In this document: positions 1-6,981 of the stretch, piece by piece | How positions within the stretch are numbered: the stretch's first letter is position 1 | Layout of the letters: every line of letters begins with the position of its first letter | NCBI GenBank assembly: GCA_023457295.1 | Contig: JAEWLZ010000187.1 | Coordinates: forward strand, 1 to 9,816 | Direction of reading: 5' to 3' | Origin: Cyanobacteria bacterium OH_PDB_112 | GTDB taxonomy: Bacteria > Cyanobacteriota > Vampirovibrionia > Gastranaerophilales > CAJFVJ01 | DNA length: 9,816 nt | Made by a program: the position numbers and the translations under genes | The notes under the pieces: generated by a model | Databases searched by the model: none | Told to the model about the DNA's origin: nothing | What the model saw: the letters and a program-made list of their open reading frames with translations, nothing else

Positions 1-1
1 G

Positions 2-664
2 AATAATGCTATGGGAGAGCCTTTTATTAATCCTTACAATCTGAAAGATGAATTAACTTTTAAAAATTATGATATTGATTTTGAAAAAGCCTATGAAATT
101 GCAAAAGAACATCGACCCAAATTGAAAATGGCTGAACAAAAAGTCAAAATTGCTGATGAAAGTGTAAGATTTGCTAAAAAAAGTTATATGCCAAAGCTGC
201 AAAGTTCCGCTATGTATGGTAGAGGCGGGGCGCAGTTTAATGGTGATAGTGGCTGGAATATGGGTGTATATTTGCAATTGCCTGTTACTAATGCTTATTT
301 GACTGCAAAACAAGTTGAAGAAGCAAGGGCTTTATATGATAAAGAGCTTGCGGAAGCTGAAAAAATCAGACAAGATGTTTATTTTGAAGTACAAAAAAGT
401 TACTATAATCTTCTCGAGGCTTCAAAGTCTATACCTGTTGCAAAAGAAGGTGTAAAAAAAGCAAAAGAAAGTTATGATTTGGCATCAGGACGTTATAAAG
501 TCGGTTTTGGCGATTTTTTGGAACTTAAAGATGCTGAAGTAAGCTATGAAAATTCTCAGCTGGATTATTATAAAGCATTGCACTATTATAATAAATCAGT
601 AGCGGAATTTGAACGTGTAATGGGAGCTTCTGTTGATAAAGTTTTGAAAAAACAAGATATTTAA
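2..664 (+). CDS. TolC-family outer-membrane channel protein, C-terminal part (5' end outside window)
   Basis: TolC-family proteins form trimeric outer-membrane channels with a long periplasmic alpha-barrel, used by type I secretion and drug efflux systems. The reading frame is open to the left edge, and the codons before the first ATG (position 11) read N-N-A, so the sequence begins Asn-Asn-Ala-Met-Gly, a typical internal TolC-family stretch. That ATG is therefore internal. The 220 visible residues contain the second OEP repeat: a long amphipathic helix rich in Ala, Lys and Glu (A-x-x-x-RPKLKMAEQKV), a short beta segment around YMPKLQSSAMYGRGG, a second long coiled helix, then the YDLASGRYKVGFGDFLELKD turn. 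It ends with a helix finishing in RVMG and a short charged tail. Family members usually run to 400-500 residues, so about half is seen. Any partner pump or adaptor genes would lie to the left. The gene converges on bcsA and is not co-transcribed with the polysaccharide genes. The substrate cannot be told from this half. Confidence 0.88.
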   Translation, partial: NNAMGEPFINPYNLKDELTFKNYDIDFEKAYEIAKEHRPKLKMAEQKVKIADESVRFAKKSYMPKLQSSAMYGRGGAQFNGDSGWNMGVYLQLPVTNAYLTAKQVEEARALYDKELAEAEKIRQDVYFEVQKSYYNLLEASKSIPVAKEGVKKAKESYDLASGRYKVGFGDFLELKDAEVSYENSQLDYYKALHYYNKSVAEFERVMGASVDKVLKKQDI

Positions 665-688
665 AATAAAAATTATTCTTCGTTTTTT
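647..688. terminator. Bidirectional intrinsic terminator between convergent genes
   Basis: The arms at 647-657 (AAAAAACAAGA) and 677-688 (TCTTCGTTTTTT) pair over 11 bp with one bulged base (C681). The 19-nt loop holds both stop codons (TAA at 662-664 on plus, TAA at 675-673 on minus). Each arm ends in a run of six A or six T, so a U-tract follows the hairpin in either direction. With only 8 bp between the two genes this is the natural shared terminator. The stem is AT-rich with only two G-C pairs, so its strength is uncertain. Confidence 0.5.
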
Positions 689-2604
689 ATAAAATATTCA
701 TCCCATAAGTCAGGTCTTTTGTAAGCAAATTTTACGTATTTATCGAGTCTTTTTACTTTCTTTTTAGTTATTCCTATAAGGCTTATAGGTTTTTTGAAGC
801 GAAGTTTGCAAATATACTTTTCTTTTTCAAAACTACATTCTAAAATTTCAGCTTCATTCAGCTCTCCTTCTATGTCTACATTAAAATCTTTGTTTATATT
901 TTCCTGGCATTCAGGGGATATAAAAAATTTCATACCCGAACGAGAAGTGTCGTCAATTTTAATTTCACATTTATGATACCTGTCATCTTCTATAAAAGTT
1001 TCTTCATCCGTTTCTATACGTTGATAAGTTCTTTTTTCGGGTTTTTCATCAACAACTTGAAGCGCAAAAAACATAACAGCAATATTAACTCCGTTCCAAA
1101 ATAAATTTGCCCATATTGCAAGAACACTATAAACTTCAGAATACAAAAGGTCGTATATCCCTTGAAGTTCTGCTGCCACAAGAATTGCGAAAATAACACC
1201 AAGTGTTGCCATATATCTGTAATTGGTTTTATCTTCATTTGTGTCCTTTTTGGTTACGGAAAATTTAAATTTTGCGAGCCATTTTGGCACAAATAAAGCC
1301 TGCAAAATACTTCCTATGGTAAAAATAGAAGTTACAAGATCATAAACATCAGCAAAAATAATATTTTTTATTCTTATACAATTTGTAAAAATAAAAGCAA
1401 ATTTTAATGAAAAATAGCAAACTTGAAAAGCAAAAATTTGATAAAAGAGGATTACAACAGGTGAAATATCAAAAAATAAAAATGTAACCGGAGCAACAAG
1501 AAAAACTATTCTTGCCAATGGCGTGAAAAAATATAAAACTCCTGATAAAAAGAAAAATGCTTGTACAGGATTAAGGCTTTTATAATATTTCCAGTTTTGC
1601 GGATTTGTTAAAATTTGGATATTGCCTTTTGCCCATCTGCAACGTTGTTTTATATATTCTTCAAAACTTGATGCCGCAAGCCCTATTGCTATGGGTCTGT
1701 TATAATAGACTACTTTATATTTATGCGCATGAAATATGAGTCCCAATAAAGAATCTTCTGTTATGGTTGTTTCGGGGAAATTTCCCACAGTAGCTAGGTG
1801 TTTTCTTCTTATGAGAATATTTGTTCCTCCACAAAAAACTGAGCCATATTGATATAATCCGGGTTCAATAACTCTATAAAACATTTCTTGTTCGTTAGCG
1901 AGAAGCTTACCAAGTTTAAGATTTTTTTGAAAAGCATCAAGATTACAAAAGTGTTGAGGGGTCTGCACCAGGGCGACATTTTCATCCACAAAATTGTAAA
2001 CTGTTTCACGCAAAAAAGTTGATGCTGGTATATGGTCAGCATCAAAAATAACGACTATGTCAGAATTGGTTAAGGTAAGAGCATTGTTTATATTACCGGC
2101 TTTAAAGCCTTTATTTGTTTGTCTTGTTATATAATTACATTCCAACATTTCTGTAAGTTCTTTTATCTCAGGACGTCTCCCATCATCTAAAACATAAACT
2201 TTTTTGTTGGGATAATCTATATTTTTACAAGCAGATATTGTTGTAGAAAGCATATCGGCAGTTTCATTAATAGTACAGATAAATATATCTACACTGGGAC
2301 AAAAATTATGAAAAGTGGTTAATTTATCATTGTAAAAAAAATCTTTGCAGTAGTCTTTTTGGAATTTGTTATCGATAGTTATTTTTTCAAGCTCAGATGC
2401 TTTTAACAAAATTAAACTGAAATTTGTAAAAACTAAAAAAGTTATTATTTCTCCACCTAAAAGAGCATATGAAAGAAAACTTGTAAATGGTGATTCCAAC
2501 AAATTTAAAGTAAAAATCCATCGCCAAGAAAGATACAAAACCCCCATTATAAGGAGCAATAGTACTACTAAAAAAAAGGAAAGCGGAAAAGATTTTTTCT
2601 TCAT
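673..2604 (-). CDS. bcsA: Cellulose synthase catalytic subunit (BcsA-like GT2 with PilZ domain)
   Basis: This inner-membrane processive GT2 glycosyltransferase would polymerise UDP-glucose into a beta-1,4-glucan and thread it across the membrane, activated by c-di-GMP. The 643 residues show two N-terminal membrane helices (about 5-27 and 43-69), then the GT domain: DDG at 140-142, DAD at 188-190, CGG at 258-260, TED at 282-284 and the Q(x)xRW motif QRCRW at 320-324. Membrane segments follow at about 348-376 and 378-402, an interface helix near 415-440, the gating-loop motif FSVTKK at 448-453, and helices near 464-483 and 492-517. The C-terminal PilZ domain carries RxxxR (R525, R529) and DxSxxG (D552-G557), the complete c-di-GMP signature. 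ATG 2604 has GAGA six bases upstream and lies 19 bp after bcsZ, so the two are probably co-transcribed. At 643 residues it is shorter than the E. coli (about 870) and Rhodobacter (about 790) proteins. GH8 and BcsC neighbours favour cellulose over other GT2 products. Confidence 0.93.
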   Translation of the reverse strand: MKKKSFPLSFFLVVLLLLIMGVLYLSWRWIFTLNLLESPFTSFLSYALLGGEIITFLVFTNFSLILLKASELEKITIDNKFQKDYCKDFFYNDKLTTFHNFCPSVDIFICTINETADMLSTTISACKNIDYPNKKVYVLDDGRRPEIKELTEMLECNYITRQTNKGFKAGNINNALTLTNSDIVVIFDADHIPASTFLRETVYNFVDENVALVQTPQHFCNLDAFQKNLKLGKLLANEQEMFYRVIEPGLYQYGSVFCGGTNILIRRKHLATVGNFPETTITEDSLLGLIFHAHKYKVVYYNRPIAIGLAASSFEEYIKQRCRWAKGNIQILTNPQNWKYYKSLNPVQAFFFLSGVLYFFTPLARIVFLVAPVTFLFFDISPVVILFYQIFAFQVCYFSLKFAFIFTNCIRIKNIIFADVYDLVTSIFTIGSILQALFVPKWLAKFKFSVTKKDTNEDKTNYRYMATLGVIFAILVAAELQGIYDLLYSEVYSVLAIWANLFWNGVNIAVMFFALQVVDEKPEKRTYQRIETDEETFIEDDRYHKCEIKIDDTSRSGMKFFISPECQENINKDFNVDIEGELNEAEILECSFEKEKYICKLRFKKPISLIGITKKKVKRLDKYVKFAYKRPDLWDEYFIKNEE

Positions 2605-2623
2605 GATTTATCTCAATCAATTT

Positions 2624-3718
2624 TTAAAAAAATTTGTAAAAATAACAGCCAAACCATAATAAATTTTGTCCATAATAGTCTTTTTTGCTGTCCCAGTAAC
2701 CTCTCAGTTTAAAATAAGGTCTTAATTTCTTATTATAAATTTGTTCTGCTGTTTTTTCATCGTACATGTTAATAATAGGCACTAAGAGAGCTATTGATCC
2801 TATAAATTTATCTTCATCTTTAAGTTGCCCGGTAGGTTTGTAGTTTGTATATATTTCGTTTTTTGATTTCCATTCTGTTATAAAAAATTTTGATTTTTCT
2901 AATATAGGCAAAGCTCTTTCATCCTTTGTGATTTTATAGTCTAAAAAAACTCTTGGGAAAACTCTTATTGCGTCATAAGAAAAATCGCTTTTTCCTTCTT
3001 TAAATACAATTTTGTCGTTTTTGATATAAAACCAATCAGGAGGAAGATTTGATGGTGCAAAAGATGATACTTCAGTTAAATAATAATATGAAGAGTCCAC
3101 CAATCTATTCCAATTATGTGTTTTGTCGTATTTTTGGAATAATTTAAAAGCATAAGGAGAAAAATATGATGGGTTTATTTCAATTTCATCACAGCAGGTT
3201 TGTACTACACCAGGCATTAAAACAAGATAACCATTCACTTCTTTGGTTTCATTCATCCAAATAGAATTTATTATTCGTTTTGCGTTTTCTAAATAAACGA
3301 TATCCCCCCATTTTTCATATGCAAGAATTAAAGAAAATGCAATATCTACATCAGCATCCGAGGCTGTATTGTGGTCAAGAGTTTTCCACTCTCCGTCAGG
3401 ATGTTCGCCCCAAAGCCAACTGAACAAACCGTCACCTCTTTGGATGTTATTTTTTGACCATTCATAAACCAAGTCAAATGTTTTTTTATCACCAGTTAAG
3501 CAACTTCTCAAAAGCATATAAGATTGTCCTTCGGATGTAGTAATACACTTTCTTGTGCAATCAATTATTCTTCCGTCTTTGGACATATAGTATTCTTTAT
3601 AAAATTCGTTACTGCTGTTAAAACAGAATTCTTGACCTTCTGAAGAAGGCGCATTGATGAAAAACAAAATAATTAAAAGACCTACAATTCCAATCACTAA
3701 TATATTAGCTTTTATCAC
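2624..3718 (-). CDS. bcsZ: GH8 endo-beta-1,4-glucanase (BcsZ-like)
   Basis: BcsZ is a periplasmic endoglucanase that trims the nascent cellulose chain during export. From the GTG at 3718 the protein has 364 residues, close to the 368 of E. coli BcsZ. Residues 5-22 form one hydrophobic segment, a signal peptide or membrane anchor; no lipobox is obvious. SEGQSY at 62-67 holds the family general acid (E63). Residues 119-137, from ASDAD to W137, match the GH8 signature exactly. PPDW at 226-229 carries an Asp (D228) in the position expected for the catalytic base. YDAIRVFPR (248-256) and QNLLWFG (351-357) match further GH8 motifs. I chose GTG 3718 because it precedes the hydrophobic segment directly and follows a G5 tract. 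The longer ATG frame (3778) would overlap bcsC by 74 bp and lacks a ribosome binding site. The chosen start overlaps the end of bcsC by 14 bp, suggesting translational coupling. Seven cysteines (32, 54, 58, 73, 175, 176, 358) are notable in an exported enzyme. Confidence 0.92.
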   Translation of the reverse strand: MIKANILVIGIVGLLIILFFINAPSSEGQEFCFNSSNEFYKEYYMSKDGRIIDCTRKCITTSEGQSYMLLRSCLTGDKKTFDLVYEWSKNNIQRGDGLFSWLWGEHPDGEWKTLDHNTASDADVDIAFSLILAYEKWGDIVYLENAKRIINSIWMNETKEVNGYLVLMPGVVQTCCDEIEINPSYFSPYAFKLFQKYDKTHNWNRLVDSSYYYLTEVSSFAPSNLPPDWFYIKNDKIVFKEGKSDFSYDAIRVFPRVFLDYKITKDERALPILEKSKFFITEWKSKNEIYTNYKPTGQLKDEDKFIGSIALLVPIINMYDEKTAEQIYNKKLRPYFKLRGYWDSKKDYYGQNLLWFGCYFYKFF

Positions 3719-6700
3719 GCTTTCTGAACCCCCTGATAACGATGTTGAACATAAATACATTACGCTGCATATCCGCATAATTGAAATAATTGTAGAAGAT
3801 ATTTGCAGTTACGTTATCATTAAAGTCATAAGATATGTATGGTGAAATCCCCCAGGTAGATGTCCGTTTGTTTGGATTTATTGCAAATTGTGCACCTCCA
3901 AAACTTTTTAAACCATATTTTAATTTTTTCTTTTTACCTTCAATTTTTATATTTAAAGTATCGGCTGAGAAATATGAAGGGCTGAAATATCCGCCGTATA
4001 AAATCCCGGCATTATCATAAATATTAAGCAAATTGTATCTGTATCCCGAATTGTATGAAACAAAATCAAGATTAACCGTATTTATACCGTCCACATCAGG
4101 ATTGTTGTACAATAATCTTCCTATACCTGCCATACCTTCCATATAGGGGTTACTGGGTAAGTTTTTACCTTTCATAACTCCATAGCTGCAACGCCCGAAA
4201 GAATAAAATTGTTTGGGTAGGCGATATTCATATTCAATATAACTTCTGTTATCCGCTACCTGCCCGGTAAGAGCATTGTCTAGAAATACGCCCACCGCCG
4301 AAAGATAAGATTGTTCAACGTTATTTCTCCAAAAACCTAATTTTAAATTAAATTTGTCATTGAAGTAATGTTTGACCCATGTATCTGTATTAAGCATATG
4401 TCCTTGATTGAATTGGAAAATTTTAGCCCCTATGTCTGCTCTAAATTCGTTTTTTTCTTCTGGCCTGCCTGTTATACCCAATCGGACTTCGTTAGTAGTG
4501 TTGTTTAATTTTTCTTTAGTCCCAAATTGCTGTAATTCCCCTGAGCTATAAACATACATATTGTAGTCAGTGAATATATTTAAATTATTTTGAATTCCCT
4601 GAGAAACATTTATACCCATTTTGTTGTAATCGAGTTTAAATTCTTGAGCTAATTGTTGATTAAAATATGTATAATTAGGAGTTATTGCAATAGCTTCATC
4701 TCTTCTTATTTTGTATTTTAAATCTTCTGCATCTTTTGTTATCACTCCGCTTAAAACTTTTTTGGCATCAGAAGGCATTCCCATTTTATAATAAGTTTTC
4801 GCTTTCATAAGTTTTATTTCATCATTGGAAGGGATGCTTCTTAAAGTACTTAAAGCTTGTAGATTATCTCCGTTAGCAATATACGAATTAGCTATACCTA
4901 CTTTTGCAGGCACATATTCAGAATCTTTTAACAAAATCTCATTAAAAATATGTCGCGCTTGCTCATAATTTTTTCGATCCACATCCAAATAACCCATACC
5001 CAGTTTTGCATCTTTGTTGGAGGGTTCGTTACATAACACATTATGATAGATTCTTGCAGCATTTTCGCGTTCTTTTAACAAGCGATAACTGCCCGCAAGT
5101 TTATTTTTAACCATAGAGTCTTTTTTGTCAGCATGTGAAGCTCTTGCATAGTGTCTTCTTGCAGCATAGTAATCTTTATTTTGCATGGCTGCATCTCCCA
5201 TGACAGTTGCGCCTTTTTTTGTAAATTCAAGGTGATTGTATTTTACTATGCATAATGCCTGACAAAGTTTATTTTGCGCTGTAAGCGAATCAAGATAAGC
5301 TTCTAAGATTTCAGAATTATTTGGATTTTGATTATATAGTTCTTCAAACAAATATTCTGCTTTTTTAAAATCTTTATTTGCCATATAAAATCCCGCAAGC
5401 TCAAATTTATAGTCATTTTTTGGGAAATTAGCCAATAAATTTTCATAAGATTTTATTGCGTTAGGATAATCTTTTTTTATGGCATATAAATTACCTTGAT
5501 TTTTTAATAATTTTTCATCTGAAGGACTCATCGCTAATAATTTTTCATTATAAACAACTGCTTTATCCCAATTTTTTTGAGCCATTGAATAATCTAAAGC
5601 TAAATTGAGTAGTTCTTTATTTTCTCCAGGTTCTTTTTGTAGTAAATTTTCTATAATTTCAAGGGATTTTTGCAAATTATCATTTTTAGAATACAAAAAT
5701 GCCAAAAGTTTTTGATTTTCAACAGTAAGATTAGAATTACCGTACAATCCTTCAAAATAACTCAAAGCCTTTTTGAAATCATTCAAAGCCATAGTAATAT
5801 CTAGTTGCAATTTTAATAGCTTAGAGTCTTTTGGATTTTCTTTTAGTAAAGAATTGATATAATTTTCAGCTTTTTTAAATTCTTTCGCATCAAGAGCTTG
5901 ATAAAGTTGCATTTCTTTTTTTTGGTACGGCGTAAGAGGTTTTGGTTCATATGTGCTTTTTCCGTAGGCTATTTCGGGTTCACCTTTGGATTTTTTTAGA
6001 GCAAAAGAATAGCTTTTTGTTACATGGCTACTTTTATCGCCGCTTGCCATTAAGTCTTCGTAAATTTTTACGGCTTTATCATATTTTTTGTGTTTTTCAT
6101 AAAAACCCGCAAGCCTGTATTTTATGCCGTTATCTTTGGGGTTAAGCTCCGTGAGTCTTTTAAGGAATTTTTCTTGAGTTGCATAATCATTATTTTTTTC
6201 GGCTTGTGCAAGGAGTTTTTTTACAGCATCCACATCTGTGGGGTTTAATTCATAATATCTGGAGTAATAATTATAAGAAGCTTTTCCTTGAGAAAGTTTT
6301 TCGCTTGCTATGGCACAGGCTCTTGCTGAAGCTTTATCTAAATCACTTCTTGTAATTTTGTCACAGAAAATTTTTGCATTTTGCCAATCTTGTCTGTTAA
6401 AAAATTGTTTTATAAGTTGGTTATTAAGAACTTTTCTATGTGAATCCGCAAGACGTTTATCGGAAATTATTTCTTGTAAGCGCTTGGTGGGAACATTACC
6501 GTTAATAAGCTCTAATGTATAACTTTTAAACAAATAATATTCATCTTTTGTAATGCTATAAATTTTCTTGTTTAAATCTATTGCCTTATCATAATATTTT
6601 CTTCGTTCACAAAATTTTGCATAAGCTTCGAGAACAACTTTATCATCCTTGTAATAAAAAAGACTTCTTTCATAAATATAAAAAGCTGATTTATCATTGT

Positions 6701-6833
6701 GTCGTTTTTCAGCTTCTATTGCGCTTTCCAAAAATTTCTTTTTATAATCTTTTTTTTCAAATAAAGCATAGGAAGGAGCAGGGGTTACTAAAAAGTATAT
6801 AACTATAAAAATTAATATTTTCTTGAATCGCAC
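3705..6833 (-). CDS. bcsC: BcsC-like cellulose export protein: TPR scaffold plus outer-membrane barrel
   Basis: BcsC guides the glucan through the periplasm with a TPR superhelix and releases it through a C-terminal outer-membrane beta-barrel. From the GTG at 6833 the protein has 1042 residues, near the length of known BcsC proteins. Residues 1-23 are a textbook signal peptide (MRFKK, a hydrophobic core, then PAPSYA). TPR-type helical repeats with recurring A-x-x-x-Y/F-E-x-L patterns then run to about residue 700. The last roughly 320 residues alternate polar and aromatic residues as barrel strands do, contain the GGYFSPSYFSADT segment typical of the BcsC C-terminal domain, and end in a final strand (FNIVIRGF) before a short charged tail. 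GTG 6833 was chosen for its AGG at 6843-6845 and its clean signal peptide. An in-frame TTG at 6851 would add six residues but has no clear ribosome binding site. It is the first of the three bcs genes, with bcsZ starting inside its 3' end. Sequence identity in TPR regions is usually low, so the barrel and the context carry the call. Confidence 0.9.
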   Translation of the reverse strand: MRFKKILIFIVIYFLVTPAPSYALFEKKDYKKKFLESAIEAEKRHNDKSAFYIYERSLFYYKDDKVVLEAYAKFCERRKYYDKAIDLNKKIYSITKDEYYLFKSYTLELINGNVPTKRLQEIISDKRLADSHRKVLNNQLIKQFFNRQDWQNAKIFCDKITRSDLDKASARACAIASEKLSQGKASYNYYSRYYELNPTDVDAVKKLLAQAEKNNDYATQEKFLKRLTELNPKDNGIKYRLAGFYEKHKKYDKAVKIYEDLMASGDKSSHVTKSYSFALKKSKGEPEIAYGKSTYEPKPLTPYQKKEMQLYQALDAKEFKKAENYINSLLKENPKDSKLLKLQLDITMALNDFKKALSYFEGLYGNSNLTVENQKLLAFLYSKNDNLQKSLEIIENLLQKEPGENKELLNLALDYSMAQKNWDKAVVYNEKLLAMSPSDEKLLKNQGNLYAIKKDYPNAIKSYENLLANFPKNDYKFELAGFYMANKDFKKAEYLFEELYNQNPNNSEILEAYLDSLTAQNKLCQALCIVKYNHLEFTKKGATVMGDAAMQNKDYYAARRHYARASHADKKDSMVKNKLAGSYRLLKERENAARIYHNVLCNEPSNKDAKLGMGYLDVDRKNYEQARHIFNEILLKDSEYVPAKVGIANSYIANGDNLQALSTLRSIPSNDEIKLMKAKTYYKMGMPSDAKKVLSGVITKDAEDLKYKIRRDEAIAITPNYTYFNQQLAQEFKLDYNKMGINVSQGIQNNLNIFTDYNMYVYSSGELQQFGTKEKLNNTTNEVRLGITGRPEEKNEFRADIGAKIFQFNQGHMLNTDTWVKHYFNDKFNLKLGFWRNNVEQSYLSAVGVFLDNALTGQVADNRSYIEYEYRLPKQFYSFGRCSYGVMKGKNLPSNPYMEGMAGIGRLLYNNPDVDGINTVNLDFVSYNSGYRYNLLNIYDNAGILYGGYFSPSYFSADTLNIKIEGKKKKLKYGLKSFGGAQFAINPNKRTSTWGISPYISYDFNDNVTANIFYNYFNYADMQRNVFMFNIVIRGFRKRDKS
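3729..3733 (-). promoter_or_regulatory. Probable ribosome binding site of bcsZ
   Basis: Read on the minus strand, a GGGGG run sits 10 bases before the GTG at 3718 and inside the last codons of bcsC. It is not a perfect GGAGG but is the only purine-rich G tract near any possible start, and it decides the choice of GTG 3718 over the upstream ATGs at 3778 and 3760. Confidence 0.45.
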
Positions 6834-6842
6834 TCTAATATA

Positions 6843-6848
6843 CCTGCT
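6843..6848 (-). promoter_or_regulatory. Probable ribosome binding site of bcsC
   Basis: The minus strand reads AGCAGG here, nine bases before the GTG at 6833. It overlaps the alternative TTG start at 6851, which itself is preceded only by A-rich sequence, so it favours the GTG. Confidence 0.45.
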
Positions 6849-6894
6849 CAATTCTTTTGCGTTCTAAATTCTATAATATAAAATTTGGAATACA

Positions 6895-6959
6895 ATTATA
6901 CATGTGATTATCTTTTATTATTTTAATTTATTTTATATACATAATACAAATAGAAACAA
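6895..6959 (-). promoter_or_regulatory. Candidate promoter region of the bcs cluster
   Basis: Two possible sigma70-like elements lie in the gap between ldpA and bcsC. The first is TTGTTT (6954-6959) with a 16-bp spacer to TATAAA (6932-6937). The second is an exact TATAAT (6895-6900) without a recognisable -35. Transcripts would start about 55 to 90 bases before the bcsC start. The whole gap (6852-6974) is extremely AT-rich, so -10-like hexamers are expected by chance, and the cluster could instead be read from the promoter upstream of the unrecognised gene. Confidence 0.28.
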
Positions 6960-6981
6960 TAAAAATTACAGCAATTATTGT
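6956..6981 (-). terminator. Weak hairpin overlapping the ldpA stop codon
   Basis: On the minus strand ACAATAATT pairs with AATT and ATTGT across a 5-nt loop (GCTGT), with a 3-nt bulge in the second arm. It is followed by TTCTATTTG, which is a poor U-tract. It might give partial termination between ldpA and bcsC or be an RNA-end stabiliser. The AT-rich stem makes chance a real possibility. Confidence 0.2.

Noticed and set aside
673..2604. BcsA as a hyaluronan, chitin-oligosaccharide or poly-GlcNAc synthase
   Set aside because: The C-terminal PilZ domain, the FxVTxK loop, and the adjacent GH8 and BcsC-type genes all point to a cellulose-type system, though the exact glucan is not proven.
2366..2659. 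Plus-strand open frame of 97 codons opposite the bcsZ-bcsA junction
   Set aside because: It is antisense to BcsA's conserved N-terminal membrane region and the end of bcsZ; the product is Lys-rich low-complexity sequence typical of a shadow frame.
3719..3778. ATG starts at 3778 and 3760 for the GH8 gene
   Set aside because: They add a polar, unlikely leader before the hydrophobic segment, overlap bcsC by up to 74 bp and have no ribosome binding site. GTG 3718 fits better.
6834..6851. TTG start at 6851 for bcsC
   Set aside because: It adds six residues before a clean MRFKK signal peptide and would place the AGCAGG element inside the coding region.
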